This document shows positions 44,876-54,040 of a stretch of DNA of 64,000 bases, in pieces; position 1 is the first letter of the stretch; each line of letters opens with the position of its first letter. This stretch comes from Chryseobacterium tructae (lineage in GTDB: Bacteria; Bacteroidota; Bacteroidia; Flavobacteriales; Weeksellaceae). A program made the translations under genes and the position numbers. The DNA lies in the NCBI RefSeq assembly GCF_030409875.1, contig NZ_JAUFQR010000001.1, positions 2,232,001 to 2,296,000 on the forward strand. The letters run 5' to 3'. The notes beneath the pieces were generated by a model that was not told where the DNA came from, did no database searches, and was given only the letters and a program-made list of their open reading frames with translations.

Positions 44876-45259
44876 ATGACAAATGAACAGGATATGAAAA
44901 ACCAGACTTTAACAAAGGCAGAAGAACAAGTAATGCAGTATGTATGGAAATTGGAAAAAGGATTTCTTAAAGATATTCTTGACCTTTTCCCGGAACCTAA
45001 ACCACATACGAATACTGTTTCTACCATTCTAAAAGTATTAAAGGACAAGGAATTTGTAGACTACAACGTCCATGGAAGACAACATGAATATTTTCCAATG
45101 GTTACAAAAGAACAGTATTCAGGGAAGATCATGAAAAGCCTTGTAAAGAACTATTTCAAAGGATCCTATAAAAGTGCTGTTTCATTTTTGGTAGAAAAGA
45201 ATGAAATGACTGTAGAAGATCTGGAGATGCTATTAGACGAACTCAAACATAAAGACTAA
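44876..45259 (+). CDS. BlaI/MecI/CopY family transcriptional repressor
   Basis: 127 residues; the ATG at 44894 is an alternative start and both fit. Winged helix: L-T-K-A-E-E-Q-V-M-Q-Y-V-W near 12-24, then N-T-V-S-T-I-L-K-V-L-K-D-K-E-F-V near 48-63. The C-terminal dimerisation helix ends D-E-L-K-H-K-D. The gene is 5 bases before an M56 peptidase gene, the classic BlaI-BlaR1 arrangement: the membrane protease responds to a signal and cleaves the repressor. An inverted repeat lies in the leader. Confidence 0.92.
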   Translation: MTNEQDMKNQTLTKAEEQVMQYVWKLEKGFLKDILDLFPEPKPHTNTVSTILKVLKDKEFVDYNVHGRQHEYFPMVTKEQYSGKIMKSLVKNYFKGSYKSAVSFLVEKNEMTVEDLEMLLDELKHKD

Positions 45260-45264
45260 TAACC

Positions 45265-47070
45265 ATGGAGACCTTACTTTTATACTTTGGAAAAGTAATT
45301 TTATGTTCAGGTGTAATGTTTTTGTACTACCAGTTGTCTTTAAAAGACAAGACATTTCATCATTATAACAGATTCTATCTGTTGTTTGCCATTTTGATAT
45401 CGCTATTGCTGCCGCTTATCAAAATAGAGGACTTTACAATAGAAGTAAGTAATGAGATGTATTTGCTTCTTGGTAAGATGAAGAATTTTAATACAGAAAA
45501 AAACTTAAACAATGGTAACCTTTATTTTAACATTATTTTTTCAGCTCTGGGACTGGTTTCTTTCTATTTTTTAGGGAAGCTTATCTACGGAATCTTCAAG
45601 ATTCAGCAGTTTAAGGAACAGTTTCAGAAAGAAAGTTTTGACGGGATCAATTTTTACCGTACAAATCTGACAGAAGCCCCGTTTTCATATTTTAAAAACC
45701 TTTTCTGGAAGAATAGCATTACGCTGGATTCTGAAATCGGAAAACAGATTTTAAAGCATGAGATGGTACATATTGAACAGAAACATTCATTAGATAGAAT
45801 TCTTATTGAAGTGGTAACCGCTGTTTTCTGGTTTAATCCGTTCTTTCATATCATTAAAAGAGAAATTAGTTTAATTCATGAGTATCAGGCTGATCAAAAA
45901 GCCGTAAAGCATTCGGACACTAAAGCATTTGCGCAGATGCTTTTAGCAAGCCACTTTTCCGGAACACAGTTGGCTGCTGCCAGTCCGTTTCTAAGTTCAA
46001 ACCTTAAAAAAAGACTTAAAATGTTACAAAAACCAAAAACCAAATTCGGGTATGCGCGTAGAATCCTTGCGTTGCCGGTTTTATTTACAGTAGCTTTTGC
46101 TTATTTAGTAAATGCTAAGAATAGAGAGATTGAAGAAACAAACCTGTCTATTAAGAAAGCAGTTTCGGAAATTAAAAAAGATACCACCATAAGTCCTGAA
46201 AAACCGGGGAAGGTGAAAATGGTAGAACCCGGATCTATCTCTCCGGAAGATGAAGCACGATTAGCTGAACTTGAGAAAAAGATAAGCGAAAAGGAAAAAG
46301 AACTTGATGGGTTAGATCCAGAAACCGAAGCTTTTAATAAGAAGATTGAGGAAATAAGTTCTATGGCAGCAGAAATGGGCAGTATTGCAGCTAATATCGA
46401 AGTTGATGCCTATTTCAAATCTGATGAATGGAAAAAGCAGATGAAGGATCTTGAAAATATGAACCCTCTTTCTCCACAAGAGATTAATAAAATAAAGAAA
46501 GAAGCTGAAAAAGCAGCAAAGGAGGGAGCCAAAGCAGCTAGAGAGGCCAGTAAAGCTGGAAAGGAAGCTGAAAAAGCAGCAATAGAAGGAGCCAAAGCGG
46601 CAATAGAAGCTAGCAAGGCTAATAAAGCAGGAAAGGAAGCTGCAAAAATTGCAAGGGAGGCTGCAAAAATTGGAAAAGTAGCTGCTGAACAAGCACGAAT
46701 TGAGTTTGATAAAACAAAAAAAGAAAACGATAAAGCAAAAGTGGACGGAGAAGAGGCAAGACAGGAAGCTGATAATGTAAGAAGGAATTTTAAGAGCATC
46801 AACTTTACTGCTGCAAACGGTTCACCCAAGACTATGGTTTTGCAAGCCGATTTTATCAAAAGAGATGGAAATGGAAACATTACCATGAATGGAGTTAAAA
46901 AATATGATGTAAAGAGTTGGGATGATTCCAAATACTTCGTTAACGGAAATGAAGTTTCCAAAGCAGAAGCTTTTACGATACGACCTGAGAATATTGAAAG
47001 TATGAATATTATTAAGGAAAATAAAGTAAGAGGCACACAGAATGAAATAAGAATTCAGACAAAGAAATAA
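45265..47070 (+). CDS. M56 family membrane metallopeptidase (BlaR1-like) with Ala/Lys coiled-coil repeat
   Basis: 601 residues. Helices near 8-25, 35-52, 95-115 and 270-285 surround the Zn protease site H-E-M-V-H at 165-169, followed by W-F-N-P-F-F and E-Y-Q-A-D-Q-K-A. As in BlaR1, the cytosolic protease domain is upstream of the last membrane helix, but the sensor is not a penicillin-binding domain. It is instead a long helical region with heptads (K-E-A-E-K-A-A ... ) at ~410-500, then ~80 residues of beta-like sequence. Likely controls BlaI-type repressor; signal unknown. Paired with a GLPGLI gene downstream. Confidence 0.88.
   Translation: METLLLYFGKVILCSGVMFLYYQLSLKDKTFHHYNRFYLLFAILISLLLPLIKIEDFTIEVSNEMYLLLGKMKNFNTEKNLNNGNLYFNIIFSALGLVSFYFLGKLIYGIFKIQQFKEQFQKESFDGINFYRTNLTEAPFSYFKNLFWKNSITLDSEIGKQILKHEMVHIEQKHSLDRILIEVVTAVFWFNPFFHIIKREISLIHEYQADQKAVKHSDTKAFAQMLLASHFSGTQLAAASPFLSSNLKKRLKMLQKPKTKFGYARRILALPVLFTVAFAYLVNAKNREIEETNLSIKKAVSEIKKDTTISPEKPGKVKMVEPGSISPEDEARLAELEKKISEKEKELDGLDPETEAFNKKIEEISSMAAEMGSIAANIEVDAYFKSDEWKKQMKDLENMNPLSPQEINKIKKEAEKAAKEGAKAAREASKAGKEAEKAAIEGAKAAIEASKANKAGKEAAKIAREAAKIGKVAAEQARIEFDKTKKENDKAKVDGEEARQEADNVRRNFKSINFTAANGSPKTMVLQADFIKRDGNGNITMNGVKKYDVKSWDDSKYFVNGNEVSKAEAFTIRPENIESMNIIKENKVRGTQNEIRIQTKK
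46501..46626 (+). repeat. 63-base tandem repeat encoding a 21-residue coiled-coil unit
   Basis: Two copies start at 46501 and 46564, both beginning GAAGCTGAAAAAGCAGCAA. Each encodes three heptads of the form K-E-A-E-K-A-A, x-E-G-A-K-A-A, x-E-A-S-K-A-x, inside the M56 sensor. Confidence 0.8.
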
Positions 47071-47127
47071 AGTTCAACCAGGCTTTGTCAATAGAGTATT
47101 GGCAAAGCCTCTTTTTAATCATACATT

Positions 47128-48032
47128 ATGAAAGCTAAAGTTCTATTTTTTATGCTCCTGGGGGTCTTTGCCAATGCACAGTCCAACAGGTTTTTCTATG
47201 AATACAAGTTTATTCCGGATTCTAACAATAAAGATGATGTAAAGAAAGAAATGATGTTGCTGGATATTGATAAAAACGGATCAAACTATTATAGTCAGGA
47301 TAAATTTGTCGCAGATTCCATAGGAAGAGCTAATCTTGAAAAGCAACTGAAGGCAGGAAGCGGGAGTATAAGTATGAACAGAAGTGAAAAGCCGGGAATG
47401 GTTTCCTATAGAGTAACCAAGCAGTATCCTGATTTTAAAACTTACCTTTTCAGAAGTATTTCTATGGATAAATACAAGATTAAGGAAGATAAAAAACCAG
47501 AATGGAAAATTTTAACTGAAAAACAGAAAATAGGAGAATACAATACTCAAAAAGCAACCACAAGTTTTGGAGGAAGAGACTGGATTGCATGGTTTACTAC
47601 AGATATTCCTATTCAGGATGGTCCTTATATATTTACGGGCTTCCGGGTCTTATTGTAAAATTAGAAGATGCTACAGGCTCTCACAGTATGCAACTTGTAG
47701 GGAATAAAAGTATAAAAGCTCAGGTGAAAGATGCAGAGCTTTCGCTTCCAGGAAATGTGAAAATACTGGGACTGGACGGTAAGGATATTGAAGTGACAAA
47801 AGATCAGTTTAAAAAAGTATGGAAAGCGTATGTGAATGATCCTACAAAGAATATGAGGGAGATGATGATGAGCAATAGTGGTGAGGCCGGAGGAAAAGTG
47901 GCTTTTAAAATAAAGACGACAGACGGAAAAGAATTTACAGACCCCAATGAGGTCTTCAAAGAAATGGAGAAGCGAACCAAAGAGATGCTTCAAAAAGACA
48001 ACAATCCGATAGAACCGGATCTGGTGAACTAA
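47128..48032 (+). CDS. GLPGLI family protein, with a one-base frameshift
   Basis: Signal peptide 1-17 (A-N-A-Q). The first frame ends ...Y-I-F-T-G-F-R-V-L-L-stop at 47658. One added G in GGG at 47637-47639 gives Y-I-F-T-G-L-P-G-L-I-V-K-L-E-D-A, the family-defining GLPGLI motif, and joins the second frame to 48032. The joined product is ~301 residues. GLPGLI proteins are exported Bacteroidota proteins, often near sensor genes; role unknown. As it follows the BlaI-M56 pair, it may be a target or partner. Confidence 0.87.
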
Positions 48033-48160
48033 AATTATTATTTTCTATTGAACAGGATCGCTCAAAAGGCTATCCTGTTTTTATTTGAAGGAGCTTAATA
48101 AATTTTATTAGGATAAATATTTCTATTTTTAACAACCTTAAACCAGAAATCTTAAACTTT

Positions 48161-48726
48161 ATGACAGAAAAAGAAAAATGTGAAGCGGGACTTTTATATA
48201 ATGCAAATTATGATCAGCAGTTAATTAAAGAGCGTATTGTTTGTAAGGATCTTTGTCTGGAATATAATGCGTTGAAAAATTCTGATGCAGAAGGAAGAAG
48301 TCAGCTGCTCAAAAAGATATTGGGCACTACAAAGGAAAATCTATGTATTGAACCCTCTTTCTGGTGCGATTACGGATATAATATTGAGGTGGTGAAAATT
48401 TTTATTCCAATCATAACCTTGTGATTTTAGATTGTGCTAAAGTAACATTTGGGGATCATGTTTTTATTGGCCCCAATTGTAGTTTCTACACAGCAGGACA
48501 TCCGCTTGATGTAAAACAAAGAAATGAAGGATTGGAATATGCACATCCAATTACAGTAGGAGACAATGTGTGGTTTGGGGGGAATGTAGTGGTTTTACCT
48601 GGTGTTACGATTGGAAATAATGCTGTAATAGGAGCAGGAAGTGTAGTAACAAAGGACATCCCGGAGAATGTTGTAGCCGTAGGAAATCCTTGTAGGGTTG
48701 TGAAAAATATTGAAGACAATGAATAA
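48161..48726 (+). CDS. Sugar O-acetyltransferase (maltose/galactoside type), with a one-base frameshift
   Basis: First frame (48161-48424) begins with the Mac domain and ends out of frame at [12 protein letters not shown]. One added G in GG at 48391-48392 gives [21 protein letters not shown], which joins the second frame (to 48726). That part is a left-handed beta helix with [14 protein letters not shown] (catalytic His) and [10 protein letters not shown]. Product ~188 residues, as in LacA/Maa. It acetylates sugars with acetyl-CoA. Confidence 0.86.
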
Positions 48727-48729
48727 AAA

Positions 48730-48763
48730 CAAAATCCCGGAACGAAGTTTCCGGGATTTTTAT
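48730..48763. terminator. Bidirectional terminator
   Basis: AAAATCCCGGAA / TTCCGGGATTTT with loop CGAAGT. Serves the acetyltransferase gene and the convergent aldolase gene. Confidence 0.92.
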
Positions 48764-48785
48764 ATTTTAAAATAACAGTCAGTAA

Positions 48786-49439
48786 TTAAGATAATTTCTG
48801 AGAATCAGCAATAAACTGAGCCAATCCGCTGTCTGTTAATGGGTGCTTTAATAAGCTCAAGATCGGAGGAAGTGGAGAGGTGATAACATCAGCTCCGATT
48901 TTAGCACAGTCGATGATGTGCATTGAGTGACGGATAGAAGCTGCTAAGATTTCAGTTTCAAACATATAGTTGTCAAAAATTAATCTGATCTCCTGGATAA
49001 GGTTTAATCCGTCTGTAGAAATATCATCTAATCTTCCTAGGAATGGAGATACATAAGTAGCTCCTGCTTTAGCTGCCAAAAGAGCCTGTCCTGGAGAGAA
49101 GATCAATGTACAGTTGGTTCTGATTCCTTTGTCAGAAAAATATTTTAACGCTTTGATACCATCCTTGATCATTGGAATTTTTACAACGATGTTTGGGTGG
49201 ATTGCAGCCAATTCGTCTCCTTCTTTGATCATTTCTTCATACGTTGTAGAAAGTACTTCAGCAGAAATATCTCCGTCTACAAGCTCGCAGATCGTTTTAT
49301 AATGGTTTTTGATCGCTTCAGTTCCCTGAATACCCTCTTTAGCCATTAAAGAAGGGTTGGTTGTTACACCATCTAAGATTCCAAGATCTTTAGCTTCCTT
49401 GATTTGCTCTAAATTAGCTGTGTCAATAAAAAATTTCAT
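48786..49439 (-). CDS. fsa: Fructose-6-phosphate aldolase / transaldolase-like
   Basis: 217 residues from the ATG at 49439 ([13 protein letters not shown]); the open frame continues upstream but the conserved start is here. T-T-N-P-S-L near residue 28-33 and the Schiff-base lysine in V-V-K-I-P-M near 85. This length is that of FSA/short transaldolases rather than the ~330-residue TalB. Reaction: reversible dihydroxyacetone or sedoheptulose transfer; the exact activity cannot be told. The TATCTTTG promoter lies 23 bases upstream. Confidence 0.91.
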   Translation of the reverse strand: MKFFIDTANLEQIKEAKDLGILDGVTTNPSLMAKEGIQGTEAIKNHYKTICELVDGDISAEVLSTTYEEMIKEGDELAAIHPNIVVKIPMIKDGIKALKYFSDKGIRTNCTLIFSPGQALLAAKAGATYVSPFLGRLDDISTDGLNLIQEIRLIFDNYMFETEILAASIRHSMHIIDCAKIGADVITSPLPPILSLLKHPLTDSGLAQFIADSQKLS

Positions 49440-49462
49440 TTTGTTAAATAGATTTATTGATA

Positions 49463-49470
49463 CAAAGATA
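49463..49470 (-). promoter_or_regulatory. Promoter -7 element for the aldolase gene
   Basis: Minus strand TATCTTTG, an exact match, 23 bases before the ATG at 49439. Confidence 0.6.
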
Positions 49471-49676
49471 AGTGATTTAATTGAGTTCTGGAGTATGATT
49501 TTTCGGATGCTTGTTTGAGTGGGAGAGTATAAGTATGAAAGTGTATAAAGACTCTCCATAAGAAAAATGAAGAATAGATAGTAAATAATAAGTAATCATT
49601 ACAATCGCAAAAGAAAAATTTCATTGTACATAAAATCTAATTAACTAATTTTACCTACAACCTATAACCCAGTCCC

Positions 49677-50162
49677 ATGAAACCTTCTTTTAAAGCCACT
49701 TTAGAAATCATAGGAATCAACCCTTTTGTTTTTATTCCGGAAGAGGTTCTTGAAAGAATTTTTGAGAGCTCAGGAAAGAATAAAAGTCCGATTCCGGTGA
49801 AAGGAACAGTGAATGGAAAGGAGTTTGAGCAAAATTTGATGAAGTATTTGGGCGAATGGAGATTGTATGTGAATTTGACCATGCTAAAAAATTCACCCAA
49901 GAGGATTGGCGAAATGATTGAAGTTGTGTTGGAATATGATGATGTAGAAAGAAGTATTTCTATTCATCCAGAACTGGAAAAGGCTATAAAAAGCAGTATG
50001 CTGGCGACAGCAAACTTTGAAAAATTGATTCCTTCGAGAAGGCACGAGCTTATGAAATATATCAATAATCTGAAAACAGAAGTAAGTGTTCAGCGGAATA
50101 TTGAAAAGATTATCCGCCATTTGCATGGGGAAATAGATTTTTTTGGAAAGAAGATTGAGTAG
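49677..50162 (+). CDS. DUF1905 and YdeI/OmpD-associated domain protein
   Basis: 161 residues. The N-terminal DUF1905 domain has N-P-F-V-F-I-P-E-E-V near 15-24 and P-I-P-V-K-G-T-V-N-G near 38-47; the C-terminal part (A-T-A-N-F-E-K-L-I-P-S-R-R-H-E-L-M-K-Y-I near 110-129) is the YdeI/OmpD-associated helical motif. Function unknown; YdeI relatives are linked to resistance to cationic peptides. Terminator follows. Confidence 0.85.
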   Translation: MKPSFKATLEIIGINPFVFIPEEVLERIFESSGKNKSPIPVKGTVNGKEFEQNLMKYLGEWRLYVNLTMLKNSPKRIGEMIEVVLEYDDVERSISIHPELEKAIKSSMLATANFEKLIPSRRHELMKYINNLKTEVSVQRNIEKIIRHLHGEIDFFGKKIE

Positions 50163-50201
50163 GTAATACAGTATAATTTTTATTTACGATCGTATTACCA
50201 T

Positions 50202-50242
50202 AAAAAGAAAAATCCGGAACATGTTCCGGATTTTTCTTTTTA
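50202..50242. terminator. Bidirectional terminator
   Basis: AAAAAGAAAAATCCGGAACATGTTCCGGATTTTTCTTTTT, a near-perfect palindrome with A and T runs, between convergent genes. Confidence 0.93.
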
Positions 50243-50799
50243 TGAATTTAAAGTTTTACTCAGTTTTATAGCGTCCTGATTGTTTGGGTCATACTGCAGA
50301 GATTTTGCAATATGTTGTTTGGCTTTATTAGGATCGCTTTGCTGTTCAGCGAAGGCTATATAAAAGTAAGCATAGGCCAGATTCTTTTTATTCTCCTCCA
50401 CTTCTTCAGGTTTTACCTTTGCAATATACTTTTCATAAGCCATTTTGGCATTGGCATCGTCTTTAGCCGATTGATAGGCATATGCCTGACTATAATAAGA
50501 TGGAGCCCAGTCTGGTAATAAAGCAGATATCTTTTTCCAGGTATCTACGGCATTAGTCCAGTCTGAAGCTTCTTGGTAAGCACCTGCTAATTTAGCTAAG
50601 GCTTCCGTATCTTTGGATTGGCTTCAATTTGTTTTTTAAGAGATTCAATGGTAGGGTTCTGAGATTGAGTTACAGCAGCCTGAGTTGCTGTACTGCTTGC
50701 ACTGTCTGTTTGAGTGGTTTGAGCACTTACAAAACTTGCACTTCCTACAAGAATTAAACCTGCAAATAGGTTTTTGATGTTAACTTTCGGCATTTTCAT
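50240..50799 (-). CDS. Exported TPR protein, with a one-base frameshift
   Basis: The first piece (50799-50596) has a signal peptide (M-K-M-P-K ... S-F-V-S-A-Q) and a Ser/Thr/Gln-rich stretch, and ends out of frame at N-P-K-I-R-K-P. One added G at 50611 gives A-N-P-K-D-T-E-A-L-A-K-L-A-G-A-Y, which continues into the second open piece and ends at 50240 (A-I-K-L-S-K-T-L-N-S). Joined product ~187 residues with tetratricopeptide-like helices: A-V-D-T-W-K-K-I-S-A-L-L-P and A-I-K-L-S. Periplasmic, scaffold-type role is inference. Confidence 0.78.
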
Positions 50800-50923
50800 A
50801 ATCTTATATTTTATAATTCTGAATTCTAAAATTCAATAATAATTCCAGAAAAGCCTAAATTTTAGAGGCTTTAAGATTTTTTAGAAAATATTAACGGGAT
50901 TCGTGTTTTTTTTAGATTAATTT

Positions 50924-50952
50924 TTGATTCGTTGAGGATTGAGGTATCTTTG
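50924..50952 (+). promoter_or_regulatory. Promoter of pepE
   Basis: TTG (50924-50926), 18 bases, TATCTTTG (50945-50952): both elements and the spacing match the flavobacterial consensus. Confidence 0.75.
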
Positions 50953-50985
50953 TCATTCAACTATTTTTAATTAATCATATATCCT

Positions 50986-51678
50986 ATGAATATCATATTA
51001 GCTTCTACATCCACACTTTTTGGTGGAGAATATCTGGAATATTTAAGAGAAGAATTAATCCAATTATATACAGGAATTGACGAGATTGTTTTCGTACCCT
51101 TTGCAAGACCGGGAGGTATTTCCCATGATGAGTATACAGCAAAAGCCCGTTCATTTTTCGAAACAATCAATATCAAAGTAAAAGGTCTTCACGAATTTGA
51201 AGATAAAATGGAAGCCTTACACCAGGCAAAAGGCTTTTTTACAGGCGGTGGAAATACATTTTTATTGGTTAAAACCTTGCATGAAGAAGGATTAATGTCT
51301 ATTTTGAAAGAAAATGTAAGTGGTGGGAAGCCTTACCTTGGATGCAGTGCTGGAAGCAATATTGGAGGACAGAACATGAAAACGACGAACGATATGCCAA
51401 TTGTTTATCCACCAAGTTTCGACTGTATGGGGTTGGTTCCGTTTAATCTTAATCCTCATTATCTTGATCCCAATCCGGATTTAAAGCATAACGGAGAAAC
51501 AAGAGAAACCCGTATAATGGAATTTCTTACCCAAAATGACACCAAAGTAGTAGGGCTTAGAGAAGGAAACTGGATCAGAAAAATCAATGATGTAATTACT
51601 GTAGAAGGAAGTGAATTAACCAGGATTTTTGAGAAAGGAAAGGAACCTTACGAAATAGAAACAGGAAGTACATTATAA
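50986..51678 (+). CDS. pepE: Dipeptidase PepE (S51 family)
   Basis: 230 residues, the usual length. Catalytic Ser in G-C-S-A-G-S near residue 125, preceded by F-F-T-G-G-G-N-T near 84, and the His in N-P-H-Y-L-D near 159. It hydrolyses N-terminal Asp dipeptides in the cytoplasm. The stop codon overlaps the next gene's start codon, so the two are translationally coupled. Strong promoter 34 bases before the ATG. Confidence 0.94.
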   Translation: MNIILASTSTLFGGEYLEYLREELIQLYTGIDEIVFVPFARPGGISHDEYTAKARSFFETINIKVKGLHEFEDKMEALHQAKGFFTGGGNTFLLVKTLHEEGLMSILKENVSGGKPYLGCSAGSNIGGQNMKTTNDMPIVYPPSFDCMGLVPFNLNPHYLDPNPDLKHNGETRETRIMEFLTQNDTKVVGLREGNWIRKINDVITVEGSELTRIFEKGKEPYEIETGSTL

Positions 51679-52541
51679 TGAAGCAGGAAGACATCAGTTA
51701 TTTTATAGAGCGTAACCTGAAGAACTTTTCAGTAAATAGCACCGGCTGGAATGATCTGATCGGAAAAATGTTGTCTGAAATGGCTGTCTCAGGTTGGAAT
51801 ATGGAATATGATGTTTTTGGAAAGGAAAGATTCGGAGAACTGTATTGTACTATTTATTCCGAGAATGAAGAGTTAAACATTGTTCTTAAAAAAATTACGG
51901 AAAAATATTCTGAATTATCTCAAAAAGTTTGCGAGATCTGTGGCGCTGAAGGCAAAAAAAGAACGATCAACTCATGGCAAACTACTTTATGCCTAAGTCA
52001 TTTTCTTGAACAAAAGCCGGAAATAGACATCGATGAAGAGCAGAATGTTATATATGGGAAGACAATACTACTGAATCTGAAAAATGTTGTAAAGGCAGAA
52101 GTGGACTTTGATCTTCAACAATTAAACCTTTACACGAAGGAAACTGCTCATACAGATGAGCCGTTCTGTTTTTCATATCAGGAATCGAATTATTATCTGC
52201 TCTTAAAGACCGTTCCTCTGCATTTATTTCCGGAAGATATGCAAAGCAAGATCTCAGATTTGCTTCAAAATCTGGAGAGTTGTGAAATCTGTGGACATAA
52301 AGCTCTTTATCATAACTCTTGTTTACGTTGTTATAACGAATCATGGGGAAGTAGTCAATATCATATAAATGATTACGAAGACAAGTCAGAATATATAAAA
52401 GAATGTCAAATGGATATTTTTATAGATGAAGACGATAATGAAAAATATTTAAGAAATGATCGTTCATTTGAGAAAAATCCTGCCCATCAGATTCTTTTTA
52501 CACCCAGCGATCTTGAGGAATATGAAAAGCTTTTATTTTAA
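51678..52541 (+). CDS. Cysteine-motif hypothetical protein coupled to pepE
   Basis: 287 residues. The start overlaps the pepE stop by one base (TAATG). Two Cys pairs may bind zinc: C-E-I-C near residue 85 and a later C-E-I-C-G-H-K ... C-L-R-C near 202-220. The rest is rich in Asp/Glu and has no signal peptide. I do not recognise the family. Coupling to pepE suggests a shared regulation only. Confidence 0.75.
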   Translation: MKQEDISYFIERNLKNFSVNSTGWNDLIGKMLSEMAVSGWNMEYDVFGKERFGELYCTIYSENEELNIVLKKITEKYSELSQKVCEICGAEGKKRTINSWQTTLCLSHFLEQKPEIDIDEEQNVIYGKTILLNLKNVVKAEVDFDLQQLNLYTKETAHTDEPFCFSYQESNYYLLLKTVPLHLFPEDMQSKISDLLQNLESCEICGHKALYHNSCLRCYNESWGSSQYHINDYEDKSEYIKECQMDIFIDEDDNEKYLRNDRSFEKNPAHQILFTPSDLEEYEKLLF

Positions 52542-52660
52542 CTATATTTGATTTAGAATTTGAAATAATAAACTCATGAATTGCTGCTCTTCAAAATGTA
52601 AATTGTTCCGGCAGTGTTTCAGGAATATCAGCAAAAGTTTAGCATAAAAACAACAATGCA

Positions 52661-54034
52661 ATGAAAAAAACACTTGCAGTTCTCACGCTTTCTGTACAGA
52701 TGGTTTTGGCTCAGAATATAGGCCAAAAATTAGATAAAGCCACTAAAGATCTTATGGATTCTTCAGGAGCAGTTGCTTCCAATTTATCGTTTTATGTATC
52801 TGATGAAAGTGGTAATTTTATATATGAATACCAAGGAAGCAAAGGGCTGTCTACTGCTTCTACCCAGAAAATCTTTACAGCTGGTGCCGCGTTAGAAACA
52901 TTAGGTAAAAACTATACTTATACTACTACTTCAAGTTATTCAGGAAGTATATCCGGAGGGACTTTGAATGGAAATCTTTTCATCAGTTCCAATGGTGATC
53001 CTACCTTAGGAAGCTGGCGATATGAAGCCTATAAACCTGAAAGTTTCAAAAAGAAATTGATGGATGCCATTAAAAACTCAGGGATTACAAAGATTTCCGG
53101 TGATCTGATCATTGATGATTCTTATTTTGATCATCAGACTATTCCAGGCGGATGGCCATGGGATGATCTTGGGAATTACTATGGAGCAGGAGTTTGGGGC
53201 ATCAACTGGAAAGAAAATCAGTTTGATATCAACATTAATGGGACGGATTTTAAAAACTTTTCTTATCCATTGGAAGGAGTAAAATGGTTGAATGATCTGA
53301 AAGCAGGCGGAAGTTCTGATCAGAGCTTAATCTTTACAGCGCCTCATTCCAATGTAGCACTGATTAACGGAATGCTTCCAGCTGGAAAAACAGTAACGGT
53401 TTCAGGGGCTACCCCAAATCCACCTTTGCAATTGGCGATGGAAGTAAAACAGTGGTTAAAAGAATCCGGCGTTGAGCTTTCCGGAAAAGCAATTACCAAT
53501 TCACAGATTGAATTAGAAGGAAAACAGGCTGTGGAAGCTCCTAAAAATAATATCATTCTTACATACCAATCTCCAACATTGGATAAAATTGTCTATTGGT
53601 TTTTGAGAAAAAGTATCAATCTGTACGGAGAAACGATGATTAAAACCTTGGGAAAAGAGAAAAAAGGAAACTCAAGTTTTAAAAGCGGAGTAACGTATTT
53701 AAAAGAATTCTGGAAATCAAAGGGAATAAACCCTAATATGATCAATTTTGCTGATGGAAGTGGACTTTCTCCACAAAATTATGTATCAGCAAAAGCCGAG
53801 GTACAGGCTCTTTTATATGCTAAGAAACAATCTTGGTTTGATTCTTATTATGATGGGTTTCCAATACAAGATAATGGGATGAAAATGAAAAGTGGGACGA
53901 TGAGAGATACCAAATCTTTTGCAGGCTATCAAACGGCAAAGGATGGAAAGAAATATGTGTTTTCAATTATTATCAATAACTATCAAGGGAGTGGAAGTGC
54001 CGAGCTGCAGAAAATTCTTAATGTTTTAAAATAA
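52661..54034 (+). CDS. dacB: D-alanyl-D-alanine carboxypeptidase/endopeptidase (PBP4, S13 family)
   Basis: 457 residues. Signal peptide 1-18 (ends V-L-A-Q). Active-site S-x-x-K is Ser67-Thr-Gln-Lys70, D-G-S-G-L-S near 365 and K-S-G-T near 411. This is the S13 (PBP4-like) arrangement with a large insertion between the first two motifs. It trims or hydrolyses peptidoglycan cross-links in the periplasm. A histidine kinase gene starts 6 bases downstream. Confidence 0.94.
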   Translation: MKKTLAVLTLSVQMVLAQNIGQKLDKATKDLMDSSGAVASNLSFYVSDESGNFIYEYQGSKGLSTASTQKIFTAGAALETLGKNYTYTTTSSYSGSISGGTLNGNLFISSNGDPTLGSWRYEAYKPESFKKKLMDAIKNSGITKISGDLIIDDSYFDHQTIPGGWPWDDLGNYYGAGVWGINWKENQFDININGTDFKNFSYPLEGVKWLNDLKAGGSSDQSLIFTAPHSNVALINGMLPAGKTVTVSGATPNPPLQLAMEVKQWLKESGVELSGKAITNSQIELEGKQAVEAPKNNIILTYQSPTLDKIVYWFLRKSINLYGETMIKTLGKEKKGNSSFKSGVTYLKEFWKSKGINPNMINFADGSGLSPQNYVSAKAEVQALLYAKKQSWFDSYYDGFPIQDNGMKMKSGTMRDTKSFAGYQTAKDGKKYVFSIIINNYQGSGSAELQKILNVLK

Positions 54035-54040
54035 ATAACT

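Noticed and set aside
46410..47036. Antisense 208-residue frame over the M56 gene
   Set aside because: It is the complement of an Ala/Lys-rich coding region, which leaves the opposite strand open. It has no coherent family sequence.
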